Positions 33,683 to 42,139 of a DNA stretch of 64,000 nucleotides are shown here, in pieces. This DNA comes from Armatimonadota bacterium (GTDB lineage: Bacteria; Armatimonadota; Zipacnadia; Zipacnadales; UBA11051). Below the pieces are notes generated by a model that saw only the letters and a list, made by a program, of their open reading frames with translations, was not told the origin of the DNA and made no database searches. Position 1 is the first letter of the stretch. The number at the start of each line of letters is the position of its first letter. The stretch spans positions 62,001-126,000 of the forward strand of contig JABLXH010000010.1 of NCBI GenBank assembly GCA_013178155.1, in the 5' to 3' direction. A program made the position numbers and the translations under genes.

Positions 33683-36386
33683 CAACGTAACGCCGTCCCC
33701 AGCCGCTGTGATGCCAGCCTGGCATGCGATGGATGCCGCCGCTGTGGCTGCCGAGCTGCAAGTGGACCCTGCCCTCGGCCTCTCGCAGTCCGAAGCAGCA
33801 CAGCGTCTTCGCCAATACGGCCCCAACGAGTTGGAGGAAAGCCACCGTCGGTCGCCACTGATGATGCTGTTGGAGCAGTTCACCAGTCCCCTGGTGGTCG
33901 TTCTGATTGCCGCGGCGGTCGCTTCGGCGACATTGCATGACATCAAGGACGCCATCGTCATAGGTGTCATCCTGCTGGTAAACGCGACCGTCGGGTTCCT
34001 GCAGGAGTACCGGGCTGACCAGTCCATGCGGGCTCTAAAGCGGCTGACTGTGCCGCACGTGCGCGTCCGTCGGGAGGGCGCAGAGACCACCGTGGCGGCG
34101 ACGGCAGTGGTGCCTGGCGACATCGTGCTGTTGCAGGCCGGGGACCTGACGCCGGCCGATGCCCGACTGCTGACGGCAGCCAACCTGCGGGTGGACGAGG
34201 CGCCGCTGACTGGCGAGTCAGAACCAGTGGAGAAGACGCCCGCTGCCTTGGCCGATCCGGCGCTGCCGGTGGCCGAGCGCACCAACATGGTGCACAGCGG
34301 CACCGCCATCGTCTACGGTCGCGGCGAGGGCATTGTCGTGGCCACGGGGATGCGAACCGAGCTCGGCGCTATCGCTACGGCGCTGCAATCAGCGGAGGAG
34401 ACCGAGACCCCCTTGCAGCGGCGACTGGCCGACCTGGGGAGGACGCTGGCGATATGGGCCCTGGGCCTTTGTGTGGTCATCCTGGTGGCCGGAGTGTTGC
34501 GGGGACAACCACTGGGCGAAATGGTCATGGTGGCCATTGCCCTGGCTGTTGCCGCCATTCCCGAAGGCCTGCCCGCGGTGGTGACCATCGCCCTGGCCTT
34601 GGGTGCGCGCCGCATGGCGCGGCGTAACGCCCTGGTGCGGTCGCTGCCTGCGGTAGAGGGGCTGGGGTCGGTGACCGTCATCTGCACCGACAAGACCGGA
34701 ACCCTCACCCGCAACGAGATGACCGTCACCGATGTCGTGGTAGACGGGCAGGAGTGGGAAGTGACGGGCGTGGGTTGCCAGCCGGTGGGTGAACTGCGCC
34801 CGGCTGGTGGGGATGCCCTGGCCAGGCCCGAGGCCCTGGAGCGTCTGCTCATCGCCGGCGTCCTGTGCAACGACGCGGCCCTCAGCCATGACCCGGCGGC
34901 GCCTGACCAATGCCGGGTCCTGGGCGACCCCACGGAAGGCGCCTTGCTTACCCTGGCCGTCAAGGCCGGTCTCGATCCGGCGGGTCTGCGCGAACGGTTG
35001 CCGCGCACCGACGAGGTGCCCTTTGACTCCGAACGCAAGCGCATGGCCACACTGCATGACGGCGGTGACCGACCGCTGGTGGCCGCCAAGGGGTCGCCGG
35101 AGACGCTGCTGGCCGTCTGCCGTCGCGCCTACTGGGGCGGTGCCGAGCGGCCATTGGATGAGGCGTTGGGCGGCGAAATCCTGGGGCACGTGCGTGAGCT
35201 GGCTTCGCGCGGACGCCGGGTGCTGGCCCTCGCCGACCGGCGCGACCACGGCGAACGCCCGCTGGACAGTGACCTGACCTTGGTGGGGCTGGTGGGCATC
35301 ATTGACCCGCCACGACCCGAGGCCAAAGCGGCGGTGGCGGAGTGTCACAGCGCCGGCATTCGTACTGTCATGATCACCGGTGACCACAAGCTCACCGCGC
35401 AGGCCATCGCCGAGGAGCTAGGGATGCTGAGGCCCGGCGACCGGGCCCTCACCGGCCAGGAGCTGGATGCCCTCAGCCCCCAGGAGTTGCGGGCCGAAGT
35501 TGAGCATGTCTCCATCTATGCCCGGGTCACTCCCAACCACAAGCTACGGCTGGTGGAGGCGTTGCAGGACCGGGGCGAGATTGCGGCCATGACCGGCGAT
35601 GGCGTAAACGATGCCCCGGCCCTGCGCCAGGCCGACATCGGTGTGGCCATGGGCCTCGCGGGCACTGATGTGGCCCGCGAGGCAGCGCGGCTTGTCCTGG
35701 CGGACGACAACTTCGCCACCATTGTCGCCGCCGTCCGCGAGGGGCGCATCATCTTTGACAACATGCGCAAGTTCCTGCGCTTCCTGCTCAACACAAACCT
35801 CGCCGAGATTCTGACCATGTTAGTCGCGATTCTCGCAGGCTGGCCGGTACCGCTGACAGCCCTGCAGATCCTGTGGGTCAATCTCGTAACCGACGGCTTG
35901 CCGGCTCTGGCTCTGGGTTTTGAGCCGGGAGACCCCGACATCATGAGACGCCGGCCCCGCGACCCGAAGGCCAGTCTGCTGAGCCTCGGCATGATGCGCA
36001 GCATCCTTATCCATGGGGCCGTGATGGCCGCTCTGGTGCTCCTCGCCATGCGCCTGGGTAACGACCCCGTCCACAGTCAGACCATCGCCTTCACCTCTCT
36101 GGCTTTGGCGCAGATGGCCAACTGCATTGCCTGTCGCGCCGAGCAGAAGCTCATCATTGAGATCGGTTTCTTCAGCAACCCGCACTTGGTCGGAGCCGTG
36201 ACGCTCACGGTCCTGGCCCAGTTCGCAGTGGTATACTTACCGTTCCTGCAGGAGGCCTTCAAGACTACAGCGCTGTCAGCAACGGAGATGGGCTACTGCT
36301 TCGGGGTAAGCCTCATGGTGTTCCTGGGAGTAGAACTGGAGAAGGTGATCTTGCGGCAACTGCGCCGCCAGCCACGCCGGTCCTGA
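33669..36386 (+). CDS. P2-type cation-transporting ATPase (Ca2+-ATPase-like)
   Basis: 905 residues, full length. Seen in order: cation ATPase N-domain (MPAWHAMDAAAVAAELQ), actuator TGES, AAIPEGLPAVVT in helix 4, phosphorylation site D341-KTGT, KGSPETLL nucleotide-binding region, and TGDGVNDAPAL hinge. The PEGLP helix and overall layout fit the P2A (SERCA-like) group rather than heavy-metal P1B pumps. It uses ATP to export Ca2+ (possibly Mn2+) across the cytoplasmic membrane. The start overlaps the exchanger's stop in another frame. Confidence 0.92.
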   Translation: MPPADNVTPSPAAVMPAWHAMDAAAVAAELQVDPALGLSQSEAAQRLRQYGPNELEESHRRSPLMMLLEQFTSPLVVVLIAAAVASATLHDIKDAIVIGVILLVNATVGFLQEYRADQSMRALKRLTVPHVRVRREGAETTVAATAVVPGDIVLLQAGDLTPADARLLTAANLRVDEAPLTGESEPVEKTPAALADPALPVAERTNMVHSGTAIVYGRGEGIVVATGMRTELGAIATALQSAEETETPLQRRLADLGRTLAIWALGLCVVILVAGVLRGQPLGEMVMVAIALAVAAIPEGLPAVVTIALALGARRMARRNALVRSLPAVEGLGSVTVICTDKTGTLTRNEMTVTDVVVDGQEWEVTGVGCQPVGELRPAGGDALARPEALERLLIAGVLCNDAALSHDPAAPDQCRVLGDPTEGALLTLAVKAGLDPAGLRERLPRTDEVPFDSERKRMATLHDGGDRPLVAAKGSPETLLAVCRRAYWGGAERPLDEALGGEILGHVRELASRGRRVLALADRRDHGERPLDSDLTLVGLVGIIDPPRPEAKAAVAECHSAGIRTVMITGDHKLTAQAIAEELGMLRPGDRALTGQELDALSPQELRAEVEHVSIYARVTPNHKLRLVEALQDRGEIAAMTGDGVNDAPALRQADIGVAMGLAGTDVAREAARLVLADDNFATIVAAVREGRIIFDNMRKFLRFLLNTNLAEILTMLVAILAGWPVPLTALQILWVNLVTDGLPALALGFEPGDPDIMRRRPRDPKASLLSLGMMRSILIHGAVMAALVLLAMRLGNDPVHSQTIAFTSLALAQMANCIACRAEQKLIIEIGFFSNPHLVGAVTLTVLAQFAVVYLPFLQEAFKTTALSATEMGYCFGVSLMVFLGVELEKVILRQLRRQPRRS

Positions 36387-36496
36387 GCGCGGGCGCGGGT
36401 GACTGGCTTGAGCAGGCCTTGTGCGGGCGGCGTCCCCGCCTTGCGCTGACGGCAATAGACTTCCCAACACAGATATTCCGGAGAGGAGACCCGCCC

Positions 36497-38338
36497 ATGC
36501 GTTGTCACCCCCTGGCGCTGGCTGCAGCCCTGGCCTTGCTCGGCGCCGTCAGTGCGCTTGCCAGCCAGGCCCCCGGCCACGTGTACGTGGCTCTTAAGGC
36601 TCGCGAGCAAGCCCCCGCGGCGGTCCGCGCCATCATTGACGCGAATCTGCCGGCATACCTGGCCGGCTCCACGGGGCCGGACATCGCGCTCACCACCTAT
36701 CTCATTGATGAGGCCCTGGGCTACGAACACCCGGGTTCCGAGGCCCACTATGACCGCACCGGACAGATCATCGCCAACATGCTGGCCCTGGCCCGGCAGT
36801 TACCCGATGAGGGGCAGCGCAACCAGGGGATTGCCTTCGCCTTGGGGTGGCTGACCCACTACTGCACGGACTGCACCATCCACCCGCTGGTCAACGAGTT
36901 TGGTGGGTACTTCGGGGCCGGCGGGGAGCGGATCGTGCGGCATAAGACCCTGGAGCTGGTGGAGGCGGAACACGTCTTTCAAAAGGGCTTCGGCGACCTG
37001 AGCAACTACCGCATCACCTCGACGGCGGTCCCGGCAAGACTGATCACCGCTGCCTTCCATGAGACCTTCCCTGACAAGTCCATCTATGACCCGGGACTCC
37101 TGGGTGATGCTGATTCGTTCATCGCCGACCTCGGCAAGTCAGCCCTGATCATGGCCTACTGCACCGACTGGTTCGTCAACGTCCACACCCAGGCCACCTC
37201 CTACACCGGCCCTGTCTACAGCACAGTGCTCAAGGGCACGCCGCCAACACCCCAGGAGTATGAGCGGCTGATGGACCCGCTGCGCATCGAGAGCGTGAAG
37301 CTGGAGGAGCCCGACCGCGCCAACGGCGAGACCAAGGGCTACCTGGTGGTCAACTACGAGCTATACGACCTCAAGCTGCACAAGCTGTTCTGCCAACAGT
37401 GGGACGCGCGCATCGGCAACGCGGTCAGCATGGCGGTGAGCAACTTCACCAAGTGGTCAGATGATCCGGCGGGCTACCGACTGGTTGACCGCAACCTGGA
37501 CACCGGCGGCCCCATCGCCAGCCACTACGACACCGCGCAGGAATGGCCAGGCAGCCCCGATATCACCTCGCTGCTGGTTTTCGCGGAAGTCAAGGATGAC
37601 CAGGGTCGCGACGTCTCCCCTCCCTGGGGCCGGGAGGGGCAGTGGGCACCGATCCCCTTCGCGCTCGAGAACGTGGGCGGGCCTGACGAGATGGTGGGGA
37701 CCCTGGAGGCACTGCCTGGCTGGAACGGTGGCAAGGCCGGGCGGGCCTTTCTAAAGATACCCATAGACTGCACGGAGCCAGGGGAGTACGGCGCCAGGAT
37801 TCGCCTGGTCCTGGCCGAGAAGCCAAGCAAGCGGGAATACGGCTGGCCGGAGCAGGGCCAGGTCGTCGAGGCGAAGTGGGAGGGTTCCACGGCCGGCAAG
37901 CCGGAGCTCTCCATTCTGTTTCTGGTTGACACCAGCGGCAGCATGGCGGGCGAGAAGATTGCCGCGGCGCAGGCGGCGGTGAAGTCCTCGGTGGAGCAGA
38001 CCAACGACGGCAAGACCGAGTGGTGCCTGGTGCGCTTTGGGGGCTGCTCGGTGAGCGTGGTGTGCCGGTTCACCATGGACCCGCGGAAGATGCAGGCTGC
38101 GGCCGATACGCTGACGACCGACGGCGACACGCCCTATATCTACGGTCGGGAGAAGGCACTGAAGTATCTGGTGCAACGCGGCCGGGGCAAGTCCGGTCGT
38201 CTGGTCATCCTCTGTGACGGGCAGGACAATTGCCCGGAACACGGTGGCGTTACCCAGGAGGAGGCCAGCGCGCAGCTCCGACAGCTCATGCAGATCGTGC
38301 AGCCAGCCGCAACTCAGGCGGGAGGTGCCGGCCAGTGA
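36497..38338 (+). CDS. Secreted zinc-dependent phospholipase C-like protein with vWA domain
   Basis: 613 residues from ATG 36497, after a GAGGAG-type site. A signal peptide (LALAAALALLGAVSALA) is followed by an N-terminal domain resembling the zinc-dependent phospholipase C/S1-P1 fold: LAGSTGPDIALTTYL (GPD) and LGWLTHYCTDCTIHPLV (H-x3-D-x4-H type zinc ligands), at about residues 35-230. After beta-rich segments, a vWA domain begins at about 470 with the MIDAS motif D478-T-S-G-S. The vWA ends early, just after LCDGQDN, and its expected last strand and helix appear in the next gene. Confidence 0.8.
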   Translation: MRCHPLALAAALALLGAVSALASQAPGHVYVALKAREQAPAAVRAIIDANLPAYLAGSTGPDIALTTYLIDEALGYEHPGSEAHYDRTGQIIANMLALARQLPDEGQRNQGIAFALGWLTHYCTDCTIHPLVNEFGGYFGAGGERIVRHKTLELVEAEHVFQKGFGDLSNYRITSTAVPARLITAAFHETFPDKSIYDPGLLGDADSFIADLGKSALIMAYCTDWFVNVHTQATSYTGPVYSTVLKGTPPTPQEYERLMDPLRIESVKLEEPDRANGETKGYLVVNYELYDLKLHKLFCQQWDARIGNAVSMAVSNFTKWSDDPAGYRLVDRNLDTGGPIASHYDTAQEWPGSPDITSLLVFAEVKDDQGRDVSPPWGREGQWAPIPFALENVGGPDEMVGTLEALPGWNGGKAGRAFLKIPIDCTEPGEYGARIRLVLAEKPSKREYGWPEQGQVVEAKWEGSTAGKPELSILFLVDTSGSMAGEKIAAAQAAVKSSVEQTNDGKTEWCLVRFGGCSVSVVCRFTMDPRKMQAAADTLTTDGDTPYIYGREKALKYLVQRGRGKSGRLVILCDGQDNCPEHGGVTQEEASAQLRQLMQIVQPAATQAGGAGQ

Positions 38339-38997
38339 GACACCCTTTGCTGCTGCTGATGATGGTGCACGCCCTCGCCTGCGGTATCGCCGGCGCCCAG
38401 TATGACTTTGCCGCCGAGACCGAGGAACTCAGTGTGGACGGTGAGACCGTCCAACAGGCCGCGGCCTACACCGCCCAGGCCCTCCGGGGCTCCCAGATGC
38501 GCCTGACCATCAGCACGGTGGGCTTTGACATCGAGCCCGGTTCCGAGGCCGAACGAGGTCTGCGCGAGACGGCCCAGATCGGGGGCGGGGGCTACTTCAC
38601 GGCGCGGGACAGCGGCGAGCTGATCAGCGCTCTGGGCGCGGCGGCGAGCGGACAGACGGTCCAGGGGCCGCCGGGCGGCGTCACCCTGGTGCAGCCCCGT
38701 GATGGCGACGTCGTGGGGCCCAGTATCGAGGTCAAGGGCCAGGCGGCGCCCGGCGAGGTCATCGTCATTTTCACCGTGGTCTACAACGCCGCCACCGGGG
38801 AGAAGCTGCGGACAGTCCCGGGCATCCGCCACCGCAACGAGGAGGACGGGTCCTTCAGCTTCCGTGTCGCCACCCCGCGGCTGAGCTTCGGCAATGCCGA
38901 GAACCCACCGCCGCTGAGCTACGAGATGCATGTCCACACCGTACGGGCCGGTGGCAGCAAGGGTCCTGAGACGGTGCTGAAGCTAAGGGACAAGTGA
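38335..38997 (+). CDS. Secreted protein with vWA-like C-terminal segment and Ig-like domain
   Basis: 220 residues. A GTG start at 38335 overlaps the previous TGA (GTGA) and lies behind GGAGG; it gives a signal peptide (HPLLLLMMVHALACGIAGA). The segment MRLTISTVGFDIEPGSEAER with IGGGGYFTARDSGELISAL matches the last strand and helix of a vWA domain, whose first part is in the preceding gene. Then comes a beta-sandwich (VTLVQPRDGDVVGPSIEV). It lacks a MIDAS motif of its own. Both proteins are probably exported and may assemble. Confidence 0.75.
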   Translation: MRHPLLLLMMVHALACGIAGAQYDFAAETEELSVDGETVQQAAAYTAQALRGSQMRLTISTVGFDIEPGSEAERGLRETAQIGGGGYFTARDSGELISALGAAASGQTVQGPPGGVTLVQPRDGDVVGPSIEVKGQAAPGEVIVIFTVVYNAATGEKLRTVPGIRHRNEEDGSFSFRVATPRLSFGNAENPPPLSYEMHVHTVRAGGSKGPETVLKLRDK

Positions 38998-39058
38998 GAC
39001 GAAGCGGGGGGGGGGACAAGGCCGTTGCGGGGTACATGGACGCGCCCGTCCGCCGGCC

Positions 39059-40204
39059 CTACTCCCCCGTGACGACCATGTTGTCGCGGTGGATGACTTC
39101 CTCGTGGCCGACATGGCCGAGGCGGTCGAGAACCTCGGAGCTATGGGCGCCCACCAACAGGGCGACCTCCGAGGCCGGGTAGTTGACCAGGCCTCGGGCC
39201 ACCTCCTGACCCTGCGGGTCCAGCACGCGCACGATGTCCCCGGCCTCATAGCCGCCTTCGGTGCCCGTGATGCCCCGGGGCAGAAGGCTGGCGCCACCGG
39301 GGCGCCGCAGGGCCGAAGCGGCGCCGCTGTCCACCATGATGGACCCCGCCGGCTCAGCGGCCGTGGCTATCCAGACCTTCCGCGCCTCCCGGGCGGGGCC
39401 GGGCACGAACAACGTGCCCAGCTCCTCTCCGGCCAGCACCCGCAGCAGCACATTGTCCAGGTCTCCGGCTACCATTACCACCGGTATACCGAAGTCGGAG
39501 GCGGTACGGGCCGCCGCCAGCTTGGCCCGCATGCCGCCGCGGGACTCCGCCCCACCCGCGCCTTCGGCCTCAGCCCCGGGGTCCTGGCCGGGGTAGACGC
39601 AGGCGATGAGCCGCGCTTCGGGGTCCAGCCGGGGGTCGGCGGTACACAGGCCCGGCTGGTCCGACAGGAAGATCAGCAGATCGGCCCGAAGCTTGGTCGC
39701 CACGATGGCGGCCAGCTTGTCGTTCTCAACAAAGGTCACGCCCTCAACCGATACGCTGTCGTTCTCGTTGACCACAGGCACCACATGGCGCCGCAGCAGG
39801 AGTTCCATGGAATTGCGCACATGGATGTAACGCTGGCGGTCCGTCATGTCATCCATGGTCAACAGGACCTGGGCTGACACGAGGCCGTGGGCGCGGAGGG
39901 CCTCGGCGTAGGTCCGCATCAGCTCCGGCTGGCCGATGGCGGCCGCGGCCTGGCGATAGTTCAGCGTCTCCTTGCCGCGTGTCGGGCCCAGGACCGCCCG
40001 CCCCAGGTGCACAGCCCCGGAAGTGACCACGATGACCTGGCAACCCCGTTCATGCAACCGGGCAATCTGCCGAGCCAGCCGGTCCAGGAAGACAACGTCC
40101 AGGCCTCCGTCAGGATGAGTCACCACGCGGGTGCCAACCTTGACGACCAGACGCCGGGCCTGTTTCAGGCTCTCGCGGGAGAAGGGGGCGGCGGCGCTGT
40201 CCAC
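39059..40204 (-). CDS. proB: Glutamate 5-kinase
   Basis: 381 residues. A GTG start at 40204 is one base after the proA stop (TGA at 40208-40206) and gives a normal N-terminal length before RRLVVKVGTRVVT. The amino acid kinase domain shows VIVVTSGAVHLGRAVLG, VVPVVNENDSVS and RGGMRAKLAAARTA. A C-terminal PUA domain (GDIVRVLDPQGQEVARGLVNY) is present, as in most bacterial ProB. It makes glutamyl-5-phosphate, the first step of proline synthesis, and passes it to ProA. Coupled translation from proA is likely. Confidence 0.96.
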   Translation of the reverse strand: MDSAAAPFSRESLKQARRLVVKVGTRVVTHPDGGLDVVFLDRLARQIARLHERGCQVIVVTSGAVHLGRAVLGPTRGKETLNYRQAAAAIGQPELMRTYAEALRAHGLVSAQVLLTMDDMTDRQRYIHVRNSMELLLRRHVVPVVNENDSVSVEGVTFVENDKLAAIVATKLRADLLIFLSDQPGLCTADPRLDPEARLIACVYPGQDPGAEAEGAGGAESRGGMRAKLAAARTASDFGIPVVMVAGDLDNVLLRVLAGEELGTLFVPGPAREARKVWIATAAEPAGSIMVDSGAASALRRPGGASLLPRGITGTEGGYEAGDIVRVLDPQGQEVARGLVNYPASEVALLVGAHSSEVLDRLGHVGHEEVIHRDNMVVTGE

Positions 40205-40205
40205 T

Positions 40206-41459
40206 TCAGCTTCGCACCTGCCCGTTACCGTGGATGACATACTTGTAGCTGGTGAGCTCCCGCACCCCCACCGGCCCCCGGGCATGGAGCTTGTCGGTGG
40301 AGATGCCAATCTCAGCGCCCATCCCGAACTGTCCGCCATCGGTGAAGCGGGTCGAGGTGTTGTGATAGACACACGCCGAGTCCACCTCCTTCAGGAAGCG
40401 CTCGGCATTGGCCTCGTTGTCGGTGATGATGGCCTCGGTGAGGCCTGAGGTGTGCCTGGCGATCCGGTCCAGGGCCTCGTCCAGTGAGTTCACCAGGCCC
40501 ACCGTGAGGATGAGATCCAGGTACTCGGTATCCCAGTCTTCGGCGGTAGCAGGAGTGCATCCGGCGCACAGGGCGCACACGCGTTCATCGCCACGGATCT
40601 CCACGCCGCTGGCCTGGAGGTCAGCCACGATGGCCTGCAGTGCCGCGGTGTTGGCCTCGTGGACGTACAGGTTCTCCACGGCGTTGCAGACGCCGGGGCG
40701 CTGGACCTTCGCATTGTGCACCAGGCTGACGGCCATGTCGAGGTCGCAGGTGGCGTCCACGTAGATCTGCGTCATGCCCCGCTCATGCTGCAGGACCGGG
40801 ACCGTGGCGTTCTGCTTGACCGTGCGAATCAGTTCGGCGCCGCCCCGTGGGACGATAAGGCTCAGGTAGCGGTCGAGCTTGCACATCTCGATGACCGCCT
40901 GGCGATCCGTAGTTGTGACGATCTCCACGCAGGACCGGGGAAGACCCACATCGTGGCACGCGTCAGCCAGGATCTCCGCCAAAGCGACGTTGGAGTTGAT
41001 GGCCTCTGACCCACCGCGCAACAGCACGGCATTGCCGGCCTTCAGGCACAGTCCGGTGGAGTCCACGGTCACGTTGGGTCGAGACTCATAGATGATGCCC
41101 ACAACCCCCAGCGGCACCGGCACCTTGCGGATACGCAGCCCGTTGGGGCGCTCCCATTCCTCCAGGACGGCTGCCAGAGGGTCCGGGAAGTCAGCAATCT
41201 CCTCCAGGGCCACGGCCATGTCGTTGATCCGCTTCTCGTCCAGGCGCAGGCGATCCAGCATGGCTGAGGAGAGCTGCTTCTGCTGGCCATTCTCCATGTC
41301 TATCTCATTGGCGCGGATGATCCGGGCACGGCGTGCCCGCAGGTCCTGCGCCATCTCCCGCAGGGCCGCGTTGCGCAGGTCTGCATCCGCCTTCAGCAAC
41401 GCCCGGCTGGCCTCTTTGGCCTTGACCGCCTTCTCGGTGACCATGTCAGCGATGCCCAT
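40206..41459 (-). CDS. proA: Glutamate-5-semialdehyde dehydrogenase (gamma-glutamyl phosphate reductase)
   Basis: 417 residues, the usual ProA length. The start at 41459 has GGAGG five bases upstream. It carries the aldehyde dehydrogenase fold: VPLGVVGIIYESRPNVT, the LRGGSEAINSN loop and QRPGVCNAVE with the catalytic Cys. It reduces glutamyl-5-phosphate with NADPH to glutamate-5-semialdehyde. Order proA-proB with a single intervening base; usual order in many bacteria is proB-proA. Confidence 0.96.
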   Translation of the reverse strand: MGIADMVTEKAVKAKEASRALLKADADLRNAALREMAQDLRARRARIIRANEIDMENGQQKQLSSAMLDRLRLDEKRINDMAVALEEIADFPDPLAAVLEEWERPNGLRIRKVPVPLGVVGIIYESRPNVTVDSTGLCLKAGNAVLLRGGSEAINSNVALAEILADACHDVGLPRSCVEIVTTTDRQAVIEMCKLDRYLSLIVPRGGAELIRTVKQNATVPVLQHERGMTQIYVDATCDLDMAVSLVHNAKVQRPGVCNAVENLYVHEANTAALQAIVADLQASGVEIRGDERVCALCAGCTPATAEDWDTEYLDLILTVGLVNSLDEALDRIARHTSGLTEAIITDNEANAERFLKEVDSACVYHNTSTRFTDGGQFGMGAEIGISTDKLHARGPVGVRELTSYKYVIHGNGQVRS

Positions 41460-41502
41460 CGTTTCCTCCATCGTGAAGCACACTCATCGGCCCGGGAGCC
41501 CC

Positions 41503-41994
41503 TCACCGGGCCGGCCCCATCCGGTAGCCATACCGCCGGAGAAGCCAGAAAACCCCCGCCGCTGTACCCAGCCAGATCAGCGCCAGGCCTTCATAGCCCA
41601 ATGGTGCCGAGAAGGCAACCAGGGCCGTCAGAAGCCCGGCGCCATCCAGGGCCAGCAACAGGTGTTCGTAGGCACAACGTACCGCCGGGGCCAGCCGGCG
41701 ACCGATACCCGCGGCCGCCAGCAAGCCTAACACACCGCCCACAAAGACCGCAAGCACAGCGACCGGCTGCAGCCGCGGGCCAGACGTCGTCGCGGCGGCC
41801 GCCGTCAGACCGATGCCACCGCCGGCCACAAACCCGCACAGACCGTAACCAAAGATGGTGAACAGGCCCCATTGCTGCTCGGGCGGCGCGGCAGGGTCAA
41901 AGCCGCAGCGCGGGCAGGTCTCGGCGCCCGTGCGCCAGGGGCGGCCGCACAGCGGACAGGTACGTCCCAGTCTCCCTCGCAGTGGCAGTCCCAT
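41503..41994 (-). CDS. Zinc-ribbon membrane protein
   Basis: 163 residues; ATG 41994 follows AGGAGG. The N-terminus holds a double-CxxC zinc ribbon (CPLCGRPWRTGAETCPRCG), followed by about four membrane helices. Function unknown. It lies 44 bp upstream of proA on the same strand, so it may be the first gene of the proA-proB transcript. Confidence 0.75.
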   Translation of the reverse strand: MGLPLRGRLGRTCPLCGRPWRTGAETCPRCGFDPAAPPEQQWGLFTIFGYGLCGFVAGGGIGLTAAAATTSGPRLQPVAVLAVFVGGVLGLLAAAGIGRRLAPAVRCAYEHLLLALDGAGLLTALVAFSAPLGYEGLALIWLGTAAGVFWLLRRYGYRMGPAR

Positions 41995-42139
41995 GGTGCC
42001 TCCTGGGCTACTTCGGTGCCAACCAGCGTCTTTCCTGCGCTCTTACTGTCGTCGGCCTGGAAGGAGACGGCTGGCCCAACGGGCAATAACAGCGACAACA
42101 GACGCACCGGCAGCCTGGCTCTGCAAGAGGTGGGTGTCT

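Noticed and set aside
39006-39015. G10 homopolymer as phase-variation tract
   Set aside because: It lies between convergent genes after both stop codons, so slippage would not affect a product or promoter that I can identify; sequencing error is also possible.
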